Source: Balneola sp. (GTDB taxonomy: Bacteria > Bacteroidota > Rhodothermia > Balneolales > Balneolaceae). From it: DNA of 24,215 nucleotides. Below are positions 1-5,829 of this stretch, one piece after another. The translations under genes and the position numbers were made by a program. The stretch is from contig PCAT01000074.1 in assembly GCA_002730655.1 (NCBI GenBank), forward strand, positions 1 through 24,215, written 5' to 3'. A model generated the notes under the pieces. The model saw nothing but the letters and a program-made list of their open reading frames with translations, was not told the origin of the DNA and did not search any database. Each line of letters opens with the position of its first letter. The stretch's first letter is position 1.

Positions 1-114
1 ATGTAAAAAGTAGATGATATTACAGCTGAAGCAGTCAGTAAAGTGGGTAAAGACAAAGGAAAAACCAAGGGTGAGAAAATCAAGCAAAAGAAGAACGAGT
101 GGCTTTGGTATTAA
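1..114 (+). pseudogene. 3' tail of an upstream gene, frame apparently broken near base 6
   Basis: An open frame covering bases 7-114 encodes a Lys-rich tail (VDDITAEAVSKVGKDKG..., ending NEWLWY) and stops at TAA 112-114. It has no ATG, and its own frame has a TAA at 4-6. The other two + frames close at 11-13 and 15-17. Removing one A from the A run at 5-9 would join frame 3 to this tail without a stop, so the tail looks like the real C-terminus of a gene starting left of the window. A rho-independent terminator 10 nt after the TAA supports a genuine gene end. It could be a true frameshift, a sequence error, or a chance frame. I do not recognise the family. Confidence 0.3.
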
Positions 115-124
115 TGGTGTTTAT

Positions 125-150
125 GAGTAGTCTTGAGACTTACTCTTTTT
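125..150 (+). terminator. Rho-independent terminator of the left-edge gene
   Basis: Stem GAGTAGTC / GACTTACTC (8 pairs with one bulged T), loop TTGA at 133-136, then TTTTT at 146-150. A second T run follows at about 159-165. It sits 10 nt after the TAA at 112-114. Confidence 0.65.
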
Positions 151-290
151 CGTTGTGGTTTTTTTGAAGCGTCATAGAACTGGACATAGTACCACTTCCT
201 ATCCTTTACTAGCGTAGCCATTGAAGTTCTCCTTTAGTTTAGGAGTCTTTCTATCGAACAATAGTCGAACAAATCACTACGATTCCCCAC

Positions 291-314
291 AAAAAAAGCC
301 CATACATATGAGCT
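291..314 (-). terminator. Rho-independent terminator of tRNA-Pro
   Basis: On the minus strand a 7-bp stem (AGCTCAT / ATGGGCT, one G-T pair) with a 4-nt loop is followed by an uninterrupted T run (A291-A296 on the plus strand). It starts 6 nt after the mature 3' end of the tRNA, so the tRNA is transcribed alone. Confidence 0.75.
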
Positions 315-320
315 TAAACG

Positions 321-394
321 TCGAGGCGACAGGATTTGAACCTGCGACCCCTCGGCCCCCAGCCGAGTGCGCTACCGGACTACGCCACGCCTCG
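321..394 (-). tRNA. tRNA-Pro, anticodon GGG
   Basis: The 74-nt minus-strand sequence folds as a complete cloverleaf. It has acceptor stem CGAGGCG/CGCCTCG with A73, a D arm GCGT...GCGC, anticodon stem CTCGG/CCGAG with loop CTGGGGG (anticodon GGG, plus-strand 358-360), and T arm GCAGG-TTCAAAT-CCTGT. The C1-G72 pair is typical of bacterial tRNA-Pro. CCA is not encoded, since ACG follows position 72, so the CCA end must be added by tRNA nucleotidyltransferase. It reads proline CCC and CCU codons. A promoter and a terminator flank it closely. Confidence 0.96.
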
Positions 395-405
395 AAATTA
401 ATTGT

Positions 406-436
406 AAAAGATAAGGGCTTTATCACCCTCGAGCAA
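406..436 (-). promoter_or_regulatory. Bacteroidota-type promoter of tRNA-Pro
   Basis: On the minus strand TTG (434-436) is followed by 20 nt and then TATCTTTT (406-413). This matches the known Bacteroidota pattern of a -33 TTG and a -7 TAnnTTTG box. The -7 box ends 11 nt before the mature tRNA 5' end, which leaves room for a short leader. It is the cleanest promoter I found in the window. Confidence 0.6.
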
Positions 437-472
437 TCTTAATCCTTTTTATTCAATAATAGTTAGGGGAAG

Positions 473-498
473 AAAACTCAAGTACCGATTAAATTGAG
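473..498 (-). terminator. Weak terminator-like hairpin after the GAF/PP2C gene
   Basis: On the minus strand CTCAA and TTGAG form a 5-bp stem around a 12-nt loop, followed by TTTTCTT. It lies about 30 nt after the stop codon at 529. The stem is short, so this is only a possible terminator. Confidence 0.3.
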
Positions 499-528
499 AC
501 CGTTGGTATACCGAGTTGTCATATTGAA

Positions 529-1797
529 TTAGCTTGAACGTTTCAGGATAATGAAGGTAATATCGTCACTTTGTGAGCTCCCTTCAGCATATTCTTGAAG
601 CGTTTTGAGCAGAGCCTTTTTCATTTTCTCTGCGCTTAGCTGACTATGATCAAGTAACCATTCTTTAAAGTTTTCTTCGGAGTAGAGTTCCCCTTCGTGA
701 TTGGTTGCCTCAGTTACTCCATCTGAAAATAGCATTAAAATATCGCCTTTATTGATAGATAAAGTAGCCTTTGGAAGATCAATTTCTTCCATGATACCTA
801 GCATCAGTCCACTTTGATCTAATTCTTCCACCCGTTTATCAGTAGTTCTAACAATATAAGGTGGATTATGCCCAGAATTTACATAACTGAGTTCATGACG
901 CTTGTAATCTAAATTACAATAGATGGAGGTAATAAATTTATCGATGGGAGAATCTCTATAAATATCCCCATTTACCTGGGCTAGTGCTTGTACAATATCC
1001 CTTGGATTGTTTTGAATATTGGCTCTAAGGGTTGCTCTCATGGTTGCCATTAACAAAGAGGCAGGTACCCCTTTTCCGGTTACATCAGCTACTACAAAAC
1101 CATATTGATTAGGCTCAGCTATAGGAATAAAATCATAATAATCACCGCCAACATCCTTGGCAGGAATACTGCAGCCAGCAATTTCATAGCCTTTTAAATC
1201 GGGTGTTTGCTGAGGGAAAAAACCTGCTTGAATTTCGGTGGCAACCTCAAGTTCTTTGTTTACTAACTCAGCAGCCAATTGCTGCTGTTTAACATTCACA
1301 TTTTCCAGTGCTGTTGCTGCTTGGTTTGCCAGAGTCTGGAATAGCCCCAGCATCTCATCATTTAAAAAATCCTCCTTAATATTAATGGCTTGCAAGACTC
1401 CAATTGTTTCACCTTGGTTGTTACTTAGGGGAACACAAATCATGTTTCTTGATTGAAATTGTGGATTGGATAGTAATTCACCTTGAAAGCGAGGATCTGA
1501 TTGTACATCTGGAATAAGTACCGGTTGTTGTTGTTGGACAACCCACCCACTTATTCCATGGTCTGCAGCAATTTTTTTTCCTGATAATTCTGCCGTAGCA
1601 GGTCCCGTAGGAATAGTTAATTCAAGATTTTTTCCTCCATCACATAGTAAAAAAAGCGAGCTAGCTTCAGCTTCTACCATTCCCTTTGTAGATTCTATGA
1701 TATCATGAAGTAATCTGGACGGATCCATTGTTGAATTAAACTTACCCACTATATCAAGTAGCAACTGGATGGTTGGGTGTAGATCAAATGAACTCAT
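529..1797 (-). CDS. GAF domain + PP2C/SpoIIE-type serine phosphatase (RsbU-like)
   Basis: This 422-residue protein has no signal peptide or membrane segment, so it should be cytoplasmic. A GAF sensor domain spans about residues 15-168 and a short helical linker about 170-195. The PP2C/SpoIIE catalytic domain covers about 205-420. Metal-binding motifs are present: GGDYYD (217-222), ADVTGKG (237-243), SGHNPP (308-313), SDGVTEA (358-364) and QSDDIT (409-414), so the enzyme should be active. Relatives dephosphorylate anti-sigma-factor antagonists in partner-switching stress or signalling pathways, with the GAF domain sensing the input. No STAS antagonist or HATPase anti-sigma kinase lies beside it, so any partner must act from elsewhere. 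The ATG start fits, with no other in-frame start close by. A 575-nt AT-rich region lies upstream. Confidence 0.9.
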   Translation of the reverse strand: MSSFDLHPTIQLLLDIVGKFNSTMDPSRLLHDIIESTKGMVEAEASSLFLLCDGGKNLELTIPTGPATAELSGKKIAADHGISGWVVQQQQPVLIPDVQSDPRFQGELLSNPQFQSRNMICVPLSNNQGETIGVLQAINIKEDFLNDEMLGLFQTLANQAATALENVNVKQQQLAAELVNKELEVATEIQAGFFPQQTPDLKGYEIAGCSIPAKDVGGDYYDFIPIAEPNQYGFVVADVTGKGVPASLLMATMRATLRANIQNNPRDIVQALAQVNGDIYRDSPIDKFITSIYCNLDYKRHELSYVNSGHNPPYIVRTTDKRVEELDQSGLMLGIMEEIDLPKATLSINKGDILMLFSDGVTEATNHEGELYSEENFKEWLLDHSQLSAEKMKKALLKTLQEYAEGSSQSDDITFIILKRSS

Positions 1798-2020
1798 GAA
1801 TTTATATTTGGATGAAATAAGTAGATAGTGTTTGGATTCATAAAGACTTGGATAAAAAAAGTAAAATCCACCTTATAATCTGACCTGCCTATTTTGTCCT
1901 TTAATAATACGTTCTAGACGGTCTACTTCCAAAGAGTTATTATAGGAAGGATCAAAGCTCTAAATAGTAAAAAATATCATTAGAGCTTCTAAAAAATAGT
2001 ATATTTCTATCCATATGAAT

Positions 2021-2043
2021 GCAATTTCTATGAGATAGATTGC
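2021..2043 (+). repeat. Imperfect inverted repeat upstream of the small ORF
   Basis: GCAAT-TT-CTAT GAG ATAG-ATTGC: a 9-bp stem with a bulged TT and a 3-nt loop. It ends 23 nt before the ATG at 2067 and has no T run. It could be a leader structure of the small ORF or a protein-binding site. AT-rich chance pairing is also possible. Confidence 0.3.
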
Positions 2044-2066
2044 AAAACAACCAAATTAACAAGACG

Positions 2067-2201
2067 ATGCTAGGATTTAAGATTGATATTTTTTGGCTAT
2101 GGCTCGGAGATGTTCTCGAGTTAGGGCTTTACATAGGGTTAATTTTTATAGTATTTATGATGTTTCGACTCTGGTACGACGGTTCAAAAACTTCCGGATA
2201 A
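2067..2201 (+). CDS. Possible 44-residue single-pass membrane peptide
   Basis: ATG at 2067 opens a 44-codon frame ending TAA at 2199-2201. The peptide begins MLGFKIDIFWLWLGD and has a continuous hydrophobic stretch at about residues 19-33 (LGLYIGLIFIVFMMF). The polar tail RLWYDGSKTSG follows, giving a typical one-helix layout. It is the only open frame of this kind in the 575-nt spacer. It lies opposite in direction to both neighbours, so it would need its own promoter, which I could not identify with confidence. I do not recognise a family, and the frame could be chance in AT-rich DNA. Confidence 0.35.
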   Translation: MLGFKIDIFWLWLGDVLELGLYIGLIFIVFMMFRLWYDGSKTSG

Positions 2202-2372
2202 TTCAGCATCTATCCAACTTAACTGTTTGCTTGGCCAATCCTCTTGTATGTTATGTCTAATTGGACAATAGGAGTATCAATTAAGCAGCAAGTGATTTCT
2301 CATTTTCTTGATTGGTGACTGAACGTATAATGCAGAAAAAGAAAAGTATAAATAAGTTTCTTACATATCAGT

Positions 2373-2810
2373 CTACTTTTTGTATGCGCATAATTCAATA
2401 AGTACTCCATGTGCTGATTTTGGATGTAAAAATACAATCCATTTATCTTGGGATCCGGATATCGGTTGCTGATTAATAAGTTCCCAACCCAAGGTGTTAA
2501 TTCGATCTAGTTCACTCTGAATGTCGGGAACTAAGAAAGCAGTATGATGCATACCTTCCCCTCTTTTATTAATAAATTTGGCTACGCTAGATTCTGGGTT
2601 AAGGGGTGCTAATAATTCTATTCGTGAAGTGGGAGTGTCCAGAAATGCGACCTCTACATCTTGTGAACTAACACGTTCACGCCCATAATGATGAGTCCCT
2701 AGTAGAGTTTCATAGTGCTCTATCGCTGGATCAAGCAAAGCTACAGCAATACCTATATGATCTACTTGCCAGGTTGATGAAGTAGATGTCGAGTTATTAT
2801 GATGATTCAT
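2373..2810 (-). CDS. mce: Methylmalonyl-CoA epimerase
   Basis: This 145-residue vicinal-oxygen-chelate (glyoxalase-fold) protein interconverts (2R)- and (2S)-methylmalonyl-CoA. That links propionyl-CoA from odd-chain fats and branched amino acids to succinyl-CoA through methylmalonyl-CoA mutase. Family signatures are DHIGIAV (17-23), SSVAKFINKRGEGMHHTAF (74-92) and FLHPKSAHGVLIEL (127-140). Likely metal ligands are H18, E65, one of H88/H89, and E139. The first 14 residues are a His/Asn/Ser/Thr-rich extension outside the fold, and no later start exists before the first beta strand. No mutase or propionyl-CoA carboxylase gene is next to it. Length matches the family. Confidence 0.9.
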   Translation of the reverse strand: MNHHNNSTSTSSTWQVDHIGIAVALLDPAIEHYETLLGTHHYGRERVSSQDVEVAFLDTPTSRIELLAPLNPESSVAKFINKRGEGMHHTAFLVPDIQSELDRINTLGWELINQQPISGSQDKWIVFLHPKSAHGVLIELCAYKK

Positions 2811-2980
2811 TAGTGATTATAATTTGTTATTTAACAATTGTTGAATTTCGATATGTTTAGATTTTGTGTGTACATGAACTTAAGTAGTGAGAGCTGTTTT
2901 TTTTCTATATTTATTGAACAAAAATAGATTATTTTTATACTAATACAGTATAGATTTTTTAACTAAATATTGGTAAGCAA

Positions 2981-3892
2981 ATGCGTTTGATGAGTCTAAT
3001 AAAATTATCCATTATAGCCATTTTAGTATTCACTGGATTTTCTTGTACTTCCGCCGATTCAAGTGTGGACCAGACAGAAACGATTCCTTTATTTCCTACT
3101 GAAAACAGAACAGAGGAAGTAGCCGTAATCTCCACTAAGTTCGGAGAGATGATCGTTAGATTATATGATGCAACTCCAGAACATAAGGCAAATTTTTTGA
3201 AGCTTGCGAAAGAAGGATTCTATGATTCAACCACCTTCCACAGGATTATTGAAGGTTTTATGGTGCAGGGAGGTGACCCTAACTCCAAAGACGATAATCT
3301 CCGTAATGACGGTCAGGGTGGACCAGGGTATACCTTACCAGCAGAAATAGTACGAGGCTACATTCATAAAAAAGGAGCCTTAGCTGCTGCAAGAATGGGT
3401 AATGATACCAACCCGGATATGCGTTCAAGTGGCTCGCAATTTTATATTGTACATGGGCGTCAGCGAACAGAAAGAGATGTAGATCAGTTATTGGCTCAAG
3501 CGAATAATAACATTGAACAAGGGTTAATCTCAACGTACGTTGGATCACCTGAGAATACCGAGGTGAAGCAACGAATTGACCAGGCAAGAATGAATGGAAA
3601 TACGGGAATTGTAAGCGAAATTATAACCGAAATAAAACCACTTGCGACCAAAGATTTTGAGCCATTATTTTATACGCCTCAGCAACGTGAAGTCTATATG
3701 ACTCAAGGGGGAGTTCCATACTTAGATGGATCATACACTGTTTTTGGCGAGGTTGTTCAAGGCTTAGCAGTCGTGGACAGTATAGTTCAGGTTAAAAAAA
3801 GTTATGCAGATCGTCCGCTAGAAGATATACCAATGATAGTTCGAGTCCAAACAATGACTTTAACTCCTGACGGATCTATCATAGAGCAGTAG
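2981..3892 (+). CDS. Cyclophilin-type peptidyl-prolyl isomerase, predicted lipoprotein
   Basis: This 303-residue protein should speed cis-trans isomerisation at proline bonds during folding of envelope proteins. The N-terminus (MRLMSLIKLSIIAILVF...) is a signal peptide ending at a lipobox-like TGFSC with Cys22, so it is probably lipid-anchored. The sequence before Cys is not a perfect lipobox. The cyclophilin core begins near residue 47. FHRIIEGFMVQGGDP (86-100) carries the catalytic Arg88 and Gln96 equivalents, and GSQFYI is at 151-156. An insert of about 90 residues (160-248) separates this from the last strands (YTVFGEV, 252-258), making the protein much longer than the roughly 165-residue minimal fold. 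Met4 is an alternative start. It converges with the polX gene. Confidence 0.9.
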   Translation: MRLMSLIKLSIIAILVFTGFSCTSADSSVDQTETIPLFPTENRTEEVAVISTKFGEMIVRLYDATPEHKANFLKLAKEGFYDSTTFHRIIEGFMVQGGDPNSKDDNLRNDGQGGPGYTLPAEIVRGYIHKKGALAAARMGNDTNPDMRSSGSQFYIVHGRQRTERDVDQLLAQANNNIEQGLISTYVGSPENTEVKQRIDQARMNGNTGIVSEIITEIKPLATKDFEPLFYTPQQREVYMTQGGVPYLDGSYTVFGEVVQGLAVVDSIVQVKKSYADRPLEDIPMIVRVQTMTLTPDGSIIEQ

Positions 3893-3949
3893 CAATTCGA
3901 TTTCTATACCACAACCCTTATAATAAACTTAAACAACTATTAGTTATTG

Positions 3950-5722
3950 TTAGAGTTTTGAAGTGCGTGATTTTTTTGCCCAAGAAAGAAAGTCATCAGG
4001 TGACAGGCTATTAAGTACTCTAGCTTGATCAAACTTAGCTTTACGGGCTATTCGTACCCCATATTGTATATCGTCAATACCCTCAATACTATGCGCATCA
4101 GGGTTTATACTTGTAAAAAGACCCGCCTGCTTTGCTTTATTACCCCAAGTCCAATCCAAATCCAATCGCCAAGGAGAGGCATTAATTTCAATAGCAGTCT
4201 GTTGTTGAGCTGCGAACTCTATCAGGACATTCATATCTAAGGAACTTTCCCCTCGTTTTAATAATAAACGTCCGGTAGGATGGCCAATCATAGTAGTAAA
4301 TGGATTCTCTATAGCTCGCTTAAAACGATCCATCATAGTATCTAAAGGCATGTCCAACTGTTGATGCACACTCGCCACAATAAAATCAAAGCCGGCTAAA
4401 ATATCAGTTGGGTAGTCCAAATCACCATTTCCTAAAATATCTGATTCAATGCCTTTGAAGATAACAAAGTTCACCCCTTCTGCTGCATAGTGGGCATTTA
4501 ATTTTTCAATTTCTTCCCATTGGGCCTTCACTCGATCAATAGATAAGCCACCGGCATATCCCGCCGTTTTGGAATGATCGGTGATGCCCAAGTATTCATA
4601 ATCTCTAGCAATACAAGCTGTTGCCATTTCTTGTATGCTGTACTTACCATCACTCCATGTGCTATGTGTATGAATAACACCTCGGATTTGCTCCTGCTGA
4701 ACCAATGGCATTTGCTCATGTTCAGTAAACCATTCTAGTTCACCGCGATCTTCTCGAAGTTCTGGTGGAATCCAATGCAGTCCAAGATCCTCATAAATAC
4801 TAGACTCTTTTTTGGATTGAATTTTGGCCTCCCAATCTGTTTCTCCCTTACTATTAAGCTTGAAAAGTCCATATTCGTTTAGGGCTAATCCACGTTCTCG
4901 AGCTCTGAATCTCATGGCTATATTATGTTCTTTACTCCCTGTAAAATACATAAGTGCTGCGCCAAAGGATTCCGGATGTACAATTCGCAAATCTATTTGC
5001 CGACCTTCTCTGCTACGAACAGAGCTTTTAGTCTCTCCTCTGCCCAAAATTTCAACCACACATTCATGGGAAGTAAATGCGTCAAATATTTGATCTATAT
5101 GCGCCTCTTTAGCTGCAATGAGAATGTCAATATCACCAATAGTCTCATTGGATCTACGCAAAGATCCAGCCACTTTAATAGACTCAACACCTGGAAGATT
5201 TTTTAGCGATTGAACGAGTTCGTTGGCAATATCATCTGCTTCATTTAGGCGGCAACGCTCTTCAAACTGTTCCATCCATGCGATAGATTTTTTAATTTTT
5301 TCTACTGATTTAGCTCCAAGTCCCGGTAATACTGCTAAATCCCCCCGATCTATGCATTTTTTTAACTCGTCTAGGGTACTAATGCCAAATTGTTGGTGAA
5401 TTTTCAGAATATTTTTTGGCCCTAAACCAGAAATATCTAACCACTGAATTAGGCCTATGGGGACTTTTTCTTTTAACTTTTCTAAAACCGGCATTTCCCC
5501 AGTTTCTACGTAAGCATAAATATCGTTTGCAATTGATTTTCCAATTCCTTTAATATTTATAAGGCGTTTTTCCTCAATATATTTATTAATGTCTTCTTCA
5601 AATCCTCGTATCGTTTGTGAGGCTCGATCAAAAGCAATTGCTTTAAACCGGTTTTCGCCCGCCAATTGCATGAGTTGATACACTAAGTCCAGCTGGTCGG
5701 CAATATCACGAATAGTTGGCAT
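3950..5722 (-). CDS. polX: DNA polymerase X family protein with PHP phosphoesterase domain
   Basis: At 590 residues this is the usual size for bacterial PolX. Relatives fill short gaps in base-excision repair, and the PHP part has 3'-5' exonuclease or AP-site processing activity. From the N-terminus it has the 8-kDa/helix-hairpin-helix region (about 1-155, with hairpins near KGIGKS, SGLGPK and PGLGAK). The nucleotidyltransferase palm follows, with GS (186-187), catalytic Asp197 and Asp199 in GDIDIL, and Asp244 in IDLR. The PHP domain starts near 348 with HTHSTWSDG (H351, H353, D358), TDH (D382, H383), E426, H453, H481 and PDAH (D542, H544). All metal ligands appear present, so both activities may be intact. 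An upstream TTG at 5728 would add two residues; I chose the ATG. It is divergent from the M14 peptidase. Confidence 0.93.
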   Translation of the reverse strand: MPTIRDIADQLDLVYQLMQLAGENRFKAIAFDRASQTIRGFEEDINKYIEEKRLINIKGIGKSIANDIYAYVETGEMPVLEKLKEKVPIGLIQWLDISGLGPKNILKIHQQFGISTLDELKKCIDRGDLAVLPGLGAKSVEKIKKSIAWMEQFEERCRLNEADDIANELVQSLKNLPGVESIKVAGSLRRSNETIGDIDILIAAKEAHIDQIFDAFTSHECVVEILGRGETKSSVRSREGRQIDLRIVHPESFGAALMYFTGSKEHNIAMRFRARERGLALNEYGLFKLNSKGETDWEAKIQSKKESSIYEDLGLHWIPPELREDRGELEWFTEHEQMPLVQQEQIRGVIHTHSTWSDGKYSIQEMATACIARDYEYLGITDHSKTAGYAGGLSIDRVKAQWEEIEKLNAHYAAEGVNFVIFKGIESDILGNGDLDYPTDILAGFDFIVASVHQQLDMPLDTMMDRFKRAIENPFTTMIGHPTGRLLLKRGESSLDMNVLIEFAAQQQTAIEINASPWRLDLDWTWGNKAKQAGLFTSINPDAHSIEGIDDIQYGVRIARKAKFDQARVLNSLSPDDFLSWAKKSRTSKL

Positions 5723-5829
5723 GAGCAAGAAATCCCTTTGAGTAGCTTAGTAGGTTTATGTAAATTTATAGATAAGTCTAAATATAAATTATTTAGGTTG
5801 GAATATCCTGCAAACTCAAGCCCTTAATT

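Larger units (their letters stand above)
1798..2372. other. AT-rich spacer between two minus-strand genes
   Basis: This 575-nt stretch has no gene of normal size. It holds one plausible small + strand ORF (2067-2201) and a hairpin just before it (2021-2043). On the minus strand, 1875-1955 reads as a short open frame with no start codon, which I regard as chance. I saw no tRNA, long repeat or clear promoter. Confidence 0.5.

Noticed and set aside
321..394. tRNA as an integration site for a mobile element
   Set aside because: No integrase gene and no second copy of the tRNA 3' end in the window.
221..442. 73-codon frame on the + strand
   Set aside because: It runs antisense through the tRNA-Pro gene; the phrase ATGFEPATPRPPAECA is a well-known translation artefact of tRNA genes.
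1238..1456. 72-codon + frame inside the GAF/PP2C gene
   Set aside because: Antisense shadow of a conserved coding region with intact motifs.
1875..1955. Minus-strand frame reading like a protein tail (DPSYNNSLEVDRLERII...)
   Set aside because: No start codon in frame, a stop just upstream, and no second evidence; chance in AT-rich DNA is likely.
3279..3587. 102-codon minus frame in the cyclophilin gene
   Set aside because: Antisense to a well-supported gene with catalytic motifs.
4824..5206. Two overlapping + frames inside polX
   Set aside because: Antisense shadows across the conserved polymerase palm domain.
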